Below are positions 42,680 through 54,384 of a DNA stretch of 64,000 nt, one piece after another. Every line of letters begins with the position of its first letter. The stretch's first letter is position 1. The notes beneath the pieces are model-generated. The model had not been told where the DNA came from, did no database searches, and saw nothing but the letters and a program-made list of their open reading frames with translations. The stretch is from Plantago ovata (taxonomy: Eukaryota > Streptophyta > Magnoliopsida > Lamiales > Plantaginaceae): contig CM051456.1 of assembly GCA_028274465.1 (NCBI GenBank), positions 76,556,753 through 76,620,752 of the forward strand. The letters run 5' to 3'. The translations under genes were made by a program, and so were the position numbers.

Positions 42680-43080
42680 GCACCATATTTTTTTCATGAG
42701 GACATCCAAGTTTGAAACAGAACTTCCGGCCATAGGTCGTCATAGCTCGAGATTTGCCGGTCAGGTTGCTATTTGACGTGGAATTGCCTTTATCGCTTTG
42801 TGCCCTTTGTGAATTTGTATTATTGCCTATGAAGATGCCTGAAGAAATCGCCAATTTTGTACAAGCCCTATATTCATCTATTGAACTTTAAAAAAATAAC
42901 GGAATCTAAAGGTAAGGAAACGCACCATATTATTTTGATGAGGACATCGAAGGTTGAAACTTAACTTCCGGCCATGAGTCGGCATAGCTCGAGATTTGCC
43001 GGTGATGTTGCTATTTACCGTGGATTTGCTTTGATCGCTTTGTGCCCTTTGTGAGTTTGTATTATTGCTATGGGCTGCTA
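42680..43080 (-). repeat. duplicated exon-like unit of unknown function
   Basis: Two similar stretches (about 42,680-42,830 and 42,922-43,075) encode, on the minus strand, NTNSQRAQSD, GKSRAM.T.GRK and CPH..NMVR. The open frames are 42,657-42,854 and 42,878-43,288, but the second also runs into repeat sequence. The protein pattern is kept better than third codon positions would require, which hints at an old exon. It lies upstream, on the same strand, of the B3 fragment at 41.3 kb and might be part of it. I do not recognise the family. Confidence 0.4.
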
Positions 43081-43099
43081 TTGCCTCCGGCAATAGCAC

Positions 43100-45345
43100 C
43101 GATTGTGTATATATATATGGGTGCCTAGAATTTGGGTACCAATTTGGGCTTGGTGGGTGGGCTGCAAGAAGGGAGATTCGGCCAGTATAGTGAACGTTTA
43201 GGTGCCCTGCTTGGTGCCCCGTTCGGTTTCCCGGTATCCCGCACGTTTTGGCTATGTGATTGTAGGCGTGCCCCGTTACGAAAATCATTGACCAGGAATT
43301 TAGTTAGTCGTTATTATTAAATAGGAATTGTTTTGTTGTCCGGTCGTCCGGTTGGATAGCCCTTTAGGTTGCCCGTTTGAAATCCAATTTGGAGTTCCCG
43401 CATAGTAGTCCCCATTGGTATTCCGTTAGGCATTCCCCGCTATTGTAGAATCCCCGTTTAGTAATCCCGCCTAGTGGCCCGTTCGGAATCCCCGGTTAGT
43501 TGCCCGTTTGGTGGTCCGTTTGGATAGCCCGTTATTTTGCCCGTTTGAAATCCAATATGGAGTTCCCGCATAGTAGCCAGTAGTATCACCTGTAGGCATC
43601 CCCACTTCATTAGAATCCCCGTGTAGTAATCCCGCCTAGTTGCCCGTTAGGAATTCCCGGTTAGTGGCCCGTTTTGTAGTCCGTTTGAAATCCCAAGATG
43701 GAGTTCCACCCTTTGTAGAAACCCGGTTTAGTCATACCGCCTAGTGGCCCGTTTGGTATCCCGCTTGGATAGCCCCGTTTGAAATCCAATTTGGAGTTCC
43801 CACATAGTAGTACGTATTGGTATTCCGTTAGGCGTTCCCCGCTATTGTAGAATCCCCGTTTAGTAATCCCGCCTAGTGGCCCGTTCGGAATCCCCGGTTA
43901 GTAGCCCGTTTGGTGGTCCGTTTGGATAGCCCATTGTGTTGCCCGTTCGAAAGCCAATATGGAGTTCCCGCATAGTAGTATCCGCGTGTAGGCGTCCCCA
44001 CTTCAGTAGAATCCCCGGTTTAGTCATCCCGCCTAATGGCCCGTTTAGTTTCCCGCTTGGATAGCCCGTTATGTTTCCCGTTCGAAATCCAATATGGAAT
44101 TCTCGCATAGTAGCACGTACCGTTGATTCAACATCTTATATGGTTGGTGTGCCCGTTCTTGTGATCACCCTAGCAGTGTGCTTATCGTTATTAATAAATG
44201 GCAAATTTACATTACAGGACAATATTATGCAAGGATGTTGCATTGAGGATGATGGTGAATTTACCTCCAACTGTCTTCCCACCAACAATCTTCCGCTTAC
44301 GATTACCTTGGCATTAAATTGGGATGAAAACAAATTTAAAGAGCCACAATACATAAATATTGTATTCAGATATCTAAACAGTGAAGTCAAGGGATTTTTT
44401 TTATTGGTCGTAGTAAGAAAAAGGACACAGAGACTGAAAAAAGGACATAGGATATTTTATTCTCCGCGGTAAAATAAAGGACGAGAGACGGTAATTAATG
44501 GAAAACCCGTGAGTTTGGCTGGGCTATGTGTAAAGTATTGTATAAAGTAATGCTACTCTGATAAAACAAGGCCTACTAGTACTAGAGTGGACTGGGCCGG
44601 TATTTGGAATTGGCCCATATCCTCATTGCATCAAACATGCACAAATACTGTCCTCCCTTATAATTTGCCCATTAATAAATAGGAATTTTATTGTTGTCCG
44701 GTAGGAGGCTCGCTTAGAACACCCTTATTCGTATATGGAGGTTGCCCGTCTGAATTCCAATATGGAGGTCCCGCATAGTTCCCGCATAGTCCCCGCGTCC
44801 GTAGATTCCCCGTATAGTAATCCCTCCTAGTGGCTAGGAGCCCGTTTGGTTGTTCGGTTGGATAGCACTTTAGTTTTACTGTATGGAGTTCCCGCATAGT
44901 AGCCCGTATGGCTAATTAATTAGTTCCCGTTCATAATTCCCGATCGGTTAACCGCTAGAAATCCAATATGGACTTCCCGCATAGAAGCCCCATATGGAGA
45001 TTTCGTTAGGGCACCCCGTTTGTAGAACCCCCTGTTAGTAAACTCGTGCAGTAGCCCATTCGGTGCTCCGGTTGGATACCTGGTCGGTTCCCCACTAGAA
45101 ATCCAATAGGGAGTCCCCGTATAGTATTTACGGGCAGTGTAGTTTCGGGCCGTTAAGTAACCCCGCTTAGTAGACCGTTTGGTGGTTCGGTTGGATAGCC
45201 CAGCCGGTTCCGTGTATTGAAGTAACGTTGCCTTATGTTGCCCGTTCGGATTGAGTTGCTGTGTCTTGATTTATGCCGTAGGGGTGTGTGTACCGTCGAT
45301 TCAACATCTTATATGGTTGTAGTGTGTTGGTGATCACCCGAGTTA
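43100..45345. repeat. degenerate CCCGTTTGG-rich array
   Basis: About 2.2 kb made of short words such as TAGTGGCCCGTTTGG, GTTTGGATAGCCCG, GAAATCCAATATGGAG and AGTTCCCGCATAGTAG. A higher-order unit of roughly 150-240 bp recurs; TTGGATAG(C)CC marks it at about 43,350, 43,520, 43,763, 43,920, 44,058, 44,860 and 45,188. A different segment (44,115-44,640) interrupts the array; the line GATTCAACATCTTATATGG stands at both its start (44,116) and near 45,298. Open frames crossing the array look like by-products. Confidence 0.75.
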
Positions 45346-45744
45346 TGTTTAGAGTTTAGGGTTTAGGGTTGTAGTTTGAGGGTGTTGGGTTTTAGTGTTT
45401 ATTGCTAGGATGTGGACAATTTGTATTTGGGCCGCTAATTGGAGATGGCACTTTGAGCAACTTGATAATTGGGCCCCTGATAATTTCAAAAGGGTCCAAT
45501 TTCAAAAAGTCCACAATATATGAAAGGTACATGGCAGAAAAAAATAAATAAATAAATAAAAACGGCCCATACGGCAAAAAGGGGCAAAAATACGGTAAAA
45601 TACTCCTTCAAACCCTACTCCATTGAATTCATTGACAGACATCATTCCCACTTCCTCTTCATTTTCCTCCCTTTCACTGTTCGCCACTCACCATTCGATC
45701 TGATCCAACAATGTTCGCCACTCACCATTCGATCAGATCCAACA
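45346..45744. promoter_or_regulatory. upstream region of B3 gene C
   Basis: Contains GTTTAGGGTTTAGGG at about 45,357, two telomere-like units that match the plant telo-box, and TAATTGGGCCC at about 45,463, the same TGGGCC site-II word that precedes gene B. Directly before the start codon is a 37-bp direct duplication (GTTCGCCACTCACCATTCGA). The promoter role is inferred from these words and from position only. Confidence 0.45.
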
Positions 45745-47847
45745 ATGTTCAAAACGCAAGGGTTGAACCCCCGGGCAACTGATGGTATGCCTAAATCCCC
45801 CGATCTGTACCGGTCCGAATTCGTGCAGATTGTGCCTGGCCCGGTAGATTCTCTCTGGTTAGTGTTCCCCGTTTCCTCACAACTACTCCTTAGTTACATT
45901 TTGTATATTCGCTGTACGACAATTTGTACATAGACCCTTTGTACATATATAGTTCTTTTTGTTCATGTATGTTAATTATAGCAGTATGAAGATTTGTTAA
46001 TTTAATGTACGTACTTTTTTACATATTTGTTAATATCGGTAAAAAATGTCTAATAATAACATAATTATGAAAATAAGCTAAATCAATTGTAATTCTGTAT
46101 AACCAAAAGTACTGATATGCATTCGAACTTTGAAAATTATACTTGTTATTTGTTAATGAACTTTTTATAATATATTGGATAGGCTTCCTAAGAAATTATC
46201 AGATAAGTGTTTGACACCCACTCCTAGACATGTGACAATGTCGACTTGTGATGATATTTGGTAAAAAATGTTAAATAATAACATAATTATGAAAATAAGC
46301 TAAATCATTTGTAATAGCATTTTATACACAACTCTGTCATTTGTAATTCTGTATAACCAAAAGTAATGATATGCATTCGAACTTTGAAAATTAAACTTTT
46401 TATTTGTTAATAAACTTTTTATGATATATTGCAGAGGCTTCCTAAGAAATTCTCAGATAAGTGTTTGACACCCACTCCTAGACATGTGACAATGTCGACT
46501 TGTGATGATATCTCATGGACCGTTGCCATGGTTCATGTCTATGGTACTGCACATTTCATCCAAGGTTGGCGAAAGTTTAGTGACGCCTACGGGCTCACAT
46601 CTGGAGACATAATATATGGTTCGTATGATCATGATTCACACTTTCACTTGAGCTTGTTCCGCCGAAGTGGATATAAGATTCCAATTGCAGGGCCAATGGA
46701 GATGCCCGGTTTTATACTCCGTCACCACCTGCACCATTCAGAAAAGGAGTATCTTTCCCTTTCTGAAATCATTAAAGATGAATCTGAGGTTGATGGAGTA
46801 TCAGATGAAGGTAGAAAAAGAAATAACAATGAAACATTTTGTATAGTGATTGCACACTGACATGTGTATATTTTGCCACATTTAGGTGATCATGCCAATG
46901 CCTCTATGAACATGGATGTTGATAATATGAGCACTGCCTTGACAGTGGAGATCTCTAAATCATGTAAAATATGAGTAATTTACATTTTTGTTTAAGTTGA
47001 TGTATATGATACATTAAAATATGAGTATATGATACTTTCTTGTTGATTCCAGATGCTCGGAGTCTGGTTGGAGGACCAGATGCTGCTGCTAATGTGCTCC
47101 ATGGGCTTGAATTATCGTTCACTCAAGAGCAGCTGGAAATTATTGAAGCAGCTAGGGCATTTAACAAACACCTAGATATAAGCTTGAAAGGTTATCGTTG
47201 ACTATATGAAGTGTGTTTTTAGCAGTTTTTGTCAGTTAATCATGTTTACTAATATTTGTCATTATTTTTGCAGTTGTTGATGATAAGGATTTGCATGATC
47301 CTGCAGAGGCATACACAGGCGTTATTTCAACCTTGGAACACTGCAGCTACCTCTGGCCGTGAAGAGGACAAACCAATAGTTTTTGCTCGCATGGATGAAG
47401 CTGAAGTGAAGAAAGTCTATGGGCCTTATTATCCTCACACCGAAATCCTTATCACCAGCTCAGAATTGGATCCATGCCACAAGCTGGTACGATTTTATAG
47501 TTTATTTTATAGCTAAATCTGGCCAGATAAAAGTTGTGTTATAGAGTGTCAATGATCATATACTGGCTCTTGCTAATGACATATTATGTAATTTATTGAT
47601 CCCCTAGATGATACCTAATGAATTTGCGTGGGCTGAGGTAATAATTGGAGTGTCAGAGAAGGTTCTTCGTCTACGCGGTGCTGGCAATTTCACGGTCACT
47701 TGTGTTTGTGATGGATCAGTTGCATTGCTAGAAGACGGCTGGAAAGAGTTTTTGTTGCATGCAGATCTCCAGGCGGGGGATAAGGTCTTCTTTGATCGTA
47801 ATTCCAAGGACAAGGATGTTTGGAATGTCTATATAAGCAAAGCATGA
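45745..47847 (+). CDS. B3-domain protein C (two B3 domains)
   Basis: Exons 45,745-45,857, 46,437-46,810, 46,886-46,963, 47,053-47,190, 47,347-47,486 and 47,608-47,847; phases agree and give 360 codons. B3 domain 1: FVQIVPGPVDSLW joins LPKKFSDKCLTPTPRHV, then FIQGWRKFSDAYGLTSGD, then YGSYDHDSHFHLSLF. The middle is acidic and variable. B3 domain 2: EILITSSELDPCHKL, then MIPNEFAWAEVII, then LLEDGWKEFLLHADLQAGD and WNVYISKA. The start of exon 5 was placed at 47,347 because earlier AG sites lead to a stop. A 78-nt copy of the start of exon 2 lies in the first intron. As a REM-type B3 protein it should act in the nucleus as a DNA-binding regulator. Confidence 0.85.
46040..46436 (+). repeat. partial exon-intron duplication in B3 gene C
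   Basis: 46,040-46,261 is repeated from 46,262 with one 32-bp difference. The first copy includes the first 78 nt of exon 2 (46,183-46,260, LPKKLSDKCL...CDDI) with AG before it and GTAAAA after it. If used, this mini-exon keeps the frame. Confidence 0.85.
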
Positions 47848-48943
47848 TTTGCTGTCAGCTTGTTACTAGATTAACTCCTAAGTAGATGTATGTAATTTTA
47901 TGTAATATATGTATGAACATGAGGGAATGGTTATTTTTGTTTGGTCAAGGCCGTGTAAGCATCGAAAACAGGAGCTAGTCTGCTGCGAATGTTAATGGAT
48001 TTATTCCTTTTGTGAACTCCTTTTGTGAATGCCCTGTAAGCATCGAAGTATGATTGGGTGTCGGATTGTTAGTAGATTGATATATGTATGTATTTATTAT
48101 GTAATATATGTATGAACTTGAGTTTGTGATGTATTTTGTTTTGTCACTGTAAGTATGAAAACCGTTGCTGAGATGCCGTCGGGGTGGGAGACTCTGGGTT
48201 CCCGGTGTGAACCTATACCGTCGCCCATATTTTTTTCCATACTTATCTGTGTTAAATAGTTAGAAAAAAAAAGGATACAATTCGAAATGGCATTTTATGC
48301 CATAGCTTTTAACTTAAAACCTCTGGTAACCACTGGAATCCCGGCGGCGTTTCGGACACTGGAATCCCGGCAGGGTGGCAGACACTGGAATCCCGGCGGG
48401 GTGGCAGGCACTGGGATCCCCGTCATGGCCCTCTTTTAAAAAATTTAAAATAAGGATACAATTCCAAATTTAACTTAAAACTGGAACCCCGACGGGATTT
48501 AACTTAAAACTGGAACCCCGGCGGGGTGACCGACCATGGTATCCCGTTTTGGACCTATCCCGGTACCCATTTTGTCTTTGTTTATTAACAACATCAACAT
48601 CTATACAATTTAAGTGTTATACTTAAGTGGTGTTTCAAAAGCAAAACATAAATGGAAAATATAAATGTTTGTCTTTGTTTGTTAACAACATCAACATCTA
48701 TACAGTTTAAGTCCTTCATTGTAAAATTGTTAAATCAGATATCATACACCAAAATAATCAGCCCGTAGTATAAAAAACTACATTTGTCCCTCATATAATC
48801 GACATATGTCCTAAAAATATTGCCCGGATACAAAAATATTCCGCATACTTTTGACAAAACATTGCTTCAGCGAATAAATTTGCAATTTAAGTATACGTAG
48901 CAAAACAACGTTCACCAAAAAAGTAGGGCACTTGTTGACTAAC
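47848..48943. other. intergenic region with GC-rich repeats
   Basis: No gene. 48,170-48,545 carries a degenerate repeat: ACTGGAATCCCGGCGGGGTG about five times, then AACTTAAAACTGGAACCCCG twice. A 101-bp direct repeat starts with TTTGTCTTTGTTTATTAACA (48,569 and 48,670). Confidence 0.65.
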
Positions 48944-51900
48944 CTATATACTAGGTGGTTCATCTTTGGGGAAGCAAAAGTCTGGCATTTCATCTTCATC
49001 AGCTTCGACATCCTCACATTCTTCAGAAAGACCACACGTAGTCCAGTAATGTGTCTCATACTTCCCACATCTACCACACAAGAACTTCCCTGGTTTTCTC
49101 TCACCTCTAGAACGGTGCCTCTTGTTTTTTGGGCGCCCTGGAGCTCTTCTCATCACTGGAGGTTCAATTTTCATGGGCTTGTTAAGGTCTATGCACTCGA
49201 ACTTCTCCGTGGTTGGAATTGGGTTGATCTCTGCCTCATATACCTGCCGGTAAGTGCGCTTAAGGAAATATGACTGCACCACGAGCTTTATGTCCCACCT
49301 AGCTTTGTTTACGCAAGCAATCGCATGAACACATGGGAAACCTGTAATCTGCCATTGGTAGCATGTGCAAGTTTGGTTGTGCAAATGGACCTGCCAATAT
49401 TTAATTAACAGATTAAAGTAACATATACCACGTCGTAATGATTTAAGCAGAATGTTTTGAGGCAAAATGAATGGGAAATGAAGTCAAATTTATACTGATA
49501 TGCAGATGTAAAGAAAAGGTACTAACTACGCAAGTGGGACGAGACAAAACTTCGAATCTGCCATGCACATCGGTTGTTTCAATATGCCAACCTGCACCAA
49601 TAGCTGCCTGCTGATTCCAATGATCTTCCATGACTGGTGTAAGGGATCCACTCCACTTGTCATGCTCAATTCTCCTTTCGTAAAACCACCTCATTAATTG
49701 GGATCGGATACAATCCAACATGAAGGTTACAGGTAGTGACCTCGGATGTAGAACCCAATTGTTGAATGACTCGGCCGCATTACTAGTTAGATCATCATAT
49801 CTATGTACCTTTTGATACATGAATCACAAATAAGGGAACATTATCACATACATGTATAAGCAACACATAAGTTTCCCTATGATCAGCAATTTCATCTCTA
49901 GATATACAACCTACTGTCTGTGAAATGTACAACCTACATGTTTGTTTTGAAAACATACTGTGAAGTTTAGCACTTTTTTGTATTAAGCAATACATTTTCT
50001 AACACACCTGTTGATTATTAAGCAATGCAGTTTATAAAAATTAAAAAACAAGAGCATTTAAATATGTTCGATTACCTTTGGCGAGAAGGCAACGGCCCAT
50101 TTCTCTCCTGGTAGGTCCTTTAAGAAATGTATAGCTGTTGGCCCCCCTTTTTGTTTGAACTTGCGGATGCAGGTTTCGTAGAGATGCATAGTGGGTGCAT
50201 AGGCAGCCTCCTTCAACAAGTAGCACATGTGATTCTTGAACTTGTCAGAGTATTTTTTGCCAGAGTACATTGCCCTTAAGTTTTTCATTAAATGAAACAG
50301 ACAAAAGTGGTGGACTGGTTTTTTGGGATACACTTGATCAAACGCATGCATAAGGCCTCCCGCCCTATCTGAGACATACGTGATTTCTTCACGATGATGT
50401 ACATGGTTGTCCAACATCCTGAGGAACCATGTCCAGTTTTCTGAGTTTTCAGATGCGACAATAGCAATTGCTACTGGGAATAGGCCTGTAATACAGACAA
50501 GTGTGTTAGCAAAAATGACATTAAGAACACTGTTACCTATTATGCACATTAATTTGACATTTGACTATCATACCGTTGTTTCCATCCTTCGCTGTTGCAG
50601 CCAACAACGTCCCCCGGTATCTGCTTTTCATGAATGTTCCATCAACAAACAGCATTGGCCTACAAGCCTTGAACCCCTTTAGGCTAGCATCGAAAGCCAC
50701 AAACAAACGTTTTTGAATCTGTTGTTCTTTAGGTCTGTCTCAAGCGCAGTGACACTACCGGGATTTGTCCTGTGTATTGCTTGTGTGTACCACCTTAATT
50801 CGTTGAATGAATCATGGTAACCCCCATACAAACTTGCTCGTGCAGCTTCCACAGATCGCCACACTTTTTCATAGAGGATGACAAACCCCCAGTTATCAAA
50901 TATCTCATTTTTCACCTCAATAGCAGTCATGGCTCGGTGAGCTTTTACGAGGCTTACAATAATGTTCCCAAGAATTCTTTGCCCCAATCGCTTACAAGCA
51001 TATCTCAACATGGCCATCTTGCAAGTGTGGAGCAGGTTTGCCTTTTTTATAATAAAAGTGTGTGCCACTCCATGTTTAGCCCCCCGAACATGCCATTTGC
51101 ATCCATCGGTAGAAGCCCTTGCACAGTATGCCCTCACGTAGGTTGCATCATTCTTCAAATATTTGAACCTGAAGCCTAGCTTAGCAGAGTACTTAATGAG
51201 CTTGTCACGAAACTCAACAACACCACCTCTAAATTCCTGACCTACACCAGTTATGTAGTTAACCCAGTTGGCAGAATGCAAGAGTGGTGCTTCGTGATCC
51301 GGATTGAAATCAAAGATGGGCATAGAATTTGTGGATCCCGGGTAGTACTCTCCGTGTTCTTGCTTCTCTTGCAAAATCTTGCGCTTCGTTTTTGGTCTAG
51401 CTGTGTTGGTTAAGTTTGGCATAGGTGGTGGTGGTTTCATTTCTGGGAACTTCCTTGGGGGTGAATATGGCTCATCAAACAACTCTGGTGCTATTTCATG
51501 TTTTCTTTTTTTTGTAGGATTTGCTGGCCGAGATGCATCCTTCAGAACTCTGTCCTTATATATAAAACACTTCACATTTGATTTGGGTGGAGGTGGTGTT
51601 TCATCCAACTCTGCAGGGCTGGGTGTTTTAATAGGGAGTGAGGGTGTATCTAGGTTCACATCTGGTATATTTGGTTCCCCAACCAACTCCAGATTGAGGT
51701 CAAAATGATGGGGTTTCTTTTGAATGGCAAAACTGGGTTTGGACTGTCTGTAATATTGATCAATCTGTGAATGGGTTTTTTTGGAAGTCTGCTTGTCTGG
51801 CTCCAGCATGGTAATAACAATGTTATCAACGCTTAAACATCTAGCCAGTAGAAGCATGTTCTGGTAATCTGCTTGTGTATTTAACGAACAATTGTTCGAA

Positions 51901-52369
51901 TTATTTATCTCAAAAGTAAAACCAGTGACATTTGCTTGGAAGCTGGGATACCGTTCTGTAATAAAATAAATGGGTAATCGTTTTCAATAGTGCCCAACAA
52001 AATATAAATCCAAATATCAATGGTGCTACACAAACATATTAACACCATTAACAACGAGCCATTAAACATTCCGCACAGTAACCACACATGACATGAAAAA
52101 TAAACACTCAAATTTATCAATTGACATAAAACGAAAGGTACGCCATGAGGAATTTTTGCGGCGATTGTAACAATGCCAAATTGAAACGGGGTCAACTATA
52201 AACATTCCAAATAACTGGCGAAGATGAAATCGACGATTGTACCTTTCACCGTGTGTTTGAATGCTTCGAATGTTGGAGCATCAGGTGCACGAAGCTTGAC
52301 GATTGATGATCGACTCTTACACACCAATTCTAGGTTGTCTGGAGCTCGTGGTTGGTCGAACACTTCCAT
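48944..52369 (-). pseudogene. MULE (MuDR-type) transposase, one frameshift
   Basis: Exons on the minus strand: 52,369-52,243, 51,955-50,574, 50,485-50,076, 49,808-49,530 and 49,390-48,944; borders are GT-AG and phases agree except for one shift near 50,740. About 880 residues. In order: a proline-rich N-terminal part; a MuDR DNA-binding domain (FRGGVVEFRDKLIKYSAKLG, YCARASTDGCKWHVRGAKH); the MULE transposase core with its acidic residues in LFVDGTF, YVSDRA and NAAESFNNW; a SWIM zinc finger (CTCYQWQITGFPCVHAIA); a basic tail with PGRPKNKRHRSR; and a CCHC-like knuckle (CGRCGKYETHYWTTC). Transposases of this type move Mutator-like elements. Without the frameshift it would look functional; a base-call error cannot be excluded. 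Terminal inverted repeats were not found. Confidence 0.88.
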
Positions 52370-53114
52370 AGTTTTGCACTCTGTTGCTGCTCTCTGCCCT
52401 AATTTGTTTCTTATTTGGGGATTTTGAATTTTGAATTTATGAAGAATGATAAACAGATGTTTATAAAATTCTGGTGGGGTATATCATATACGAATTTGGG
52501 TAAATGGCAGGGTAAAATACGATGGGTAATTTTTTTAAAATGACCATGTAAAAAAAGGACTGGTCACGTGATGACCCTTTGCCTACTGACACTACTTTTA
52601 TTGTGTTAGTTAGCTACCTGAACCTATTTCCATGTTTTCTACCCAAAATAAACCCCATTAGCAACATTATAAACTCAATTATAAATTCAAACAAAAGGAC
52701 AGCCTCAATGCATAAGCCTTGCTAAATGTTGTCCTTAAATGTAAATTTGCCATGCCTTGCATTGAGGATTCTGGAAATCCAATTTTCAGCCCAGTCCAGT
52801 CTACAAATAGTAGGCCTGCATATGTAAGAGTAGACAGACCTTTACGTACGCATAACTCACGTGAAAGGCTAAGATTTATCGTATTCTTTACTGATTTTTA
52901 CTGCCTCAATTAAAATAAAGATATTAACTGTACGTTGGAGAGATAAAATATATGAATACAGCTCGATATTCAAAAAAAAGGGGGAAATCCTGGAGGTACT
53001 GTACTCATCTTTTGCTCTGGCCTTCTTGCTCCATTCCCATTCCCTTACTTTACCAAATCATTCAACTTTAAACCCATCTCCATTCCAAAAAAATCAGAAA
53101 TCCCACCGGATTTC
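52370..53114. other. intergenic region before G3
   Basis: AT-rich, no gene. It covers the putative promoter of the MULE gene. A CT-rich stretch just before G3 (53,010-53,100) looks like the leader of a plant transcript, but no coding exon follows before the LTR at 53,115. Confidence 0.5.
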
Positions 53115-54384
53115 TGATGAACGCGGATGTCGTGCTCCGAATTCAAGCAAATAAATTTGTAATTAGCCAAAGGCAATCCACAACTACAACGAAAACCGTA
53201 GTGTAGCAGTAGAATGACTCGAGTGTCGTTCTCTCAGGACTATAACTAGCTTTATCTATTTAACAAGAGAATATAAAACAGCAGACATATAGCAAAAGGG
53301 GGTTTCTAGCAGATAATGGAGATTGGTGATAGTATGGTCCTTCTTAACATAACGGGTCGATAATCATGCATAAATTCCTCGGTCTTGCATAGAGATCTTT
53401 GAATCAATCTAGTGTCCTGTTGAAAATATTAAGCACTACGAAAATAATTGGTCTGACAAGTCAATCACTATTGTCCTAATGTGTTCCGTAATTATTCAAC
53501 ACTACGAAGATAATTGGTCTGATGGTCGTCAAGTGTCCAATTGTGCATAATAATTAATACAACATACGAGAATTTAGGATGTGCCTGATCAACGAAATAA
53601 AGCAATGACACGGAGTATAATGCGCGATATAGCCATTAGCATGATTATCTTCCCTTCGCTAAGAATTCACATACTACCACCAACGATAAGTTTAGCTACT
53701 CATAATAGGCATGCAATCAACAGAAATCATAGAAGAAAACATATTGAAAGATATATAAAATAAGTAGATTAAACTGTAAGATACAAGTTACCGAAGGTTG
53801 TCAATCTCCGAAGAATTGCGATCCTACGAGCTCCAATCTGCTATGAAAAAGTATCCCCTAAGCTACAGAACTCCCAGGACAGGCCCCGGGAAGTTCCTAC
53901 CTAAAACTATAGAGAAAGGTGAGAAAGCAGGTCTGGAAAGATATGATTTTCGGAGAAAACTGAGCAACTATATATAGGCCCCGAAATACTGTGGGGCGGT
54001 TCGCCCCACCTCTGGGGCGGTTCGCCCCAAAGAGTTTTTCGCGGAATTCCGCGTTTTCGACGCGTTTTTGGATTTCTTCCCCTTTTCGGACTCGGTTTCT
54101 GACTTCTAGTAGCCTTCTAACCTCCAGATTCGGCCCCTAGACTTCAAATCCTATCCGGAAACCTTCAGATACTCCAAATAGGCTTCTGGAACAGCAATTC
54201 CTTGTCAACTTCAATATAATTGCCCGGAAATCCTCGATTTTCAACCAAAACCTGTAAAATAAAATCTAAAGGGAAACGTGACACTATTCTAATAAAATGC
54301 ATTAAAATATAGCTAAATTAACATAGAGGATAGCTAAAATAGGTGAAAAAGACTCGAATGAAAGTGTAAAATACACATTCATCA
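53115..54384 (-). repeat. 3' LTR of G3
   Basis: A 1,270-bp LTR starting TGATGAACGCGG and ending ATTCATCA. Two palindromic boxes GGGGCGGTTCGCCCC stand at 53,993-54,007 and 54,014-54,028, next to the TATA box CTATATATAG at 53,969. The G1 LTR has four such boxes here. Confidence 0.9.

Noticed and set aside
43132..43320. Open frames within the 43.1-45.3 kb array as genes
   Set aside because: They follow the repeat words, overlap on both strands and show no known domain or splice structure.
45352..45373. Interstitial telomere repeat
   Set aside because: Only about two TTTAGGG units; enough for a telo-box, not for a telomere relic.
47256..47346. Start of exon 5 of B3 gene C at the AG at 47,274
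   Set aside because: It gives a stop after about 30 codons in the required phase; the AG at 47,346 restores an open frame into the second B3 domain.
51379..51708. Glycine-rich plus-strand frame of 109 codons
   Set aside because: It is the complement of the proline-rich part of the MULE transposase.
48944..53114. Complete MULE with terminal inverted repeats
   Set aside because: No matching inverted ends with a 9-bp target duplication could be found by eye on both sides of the transposase gene.
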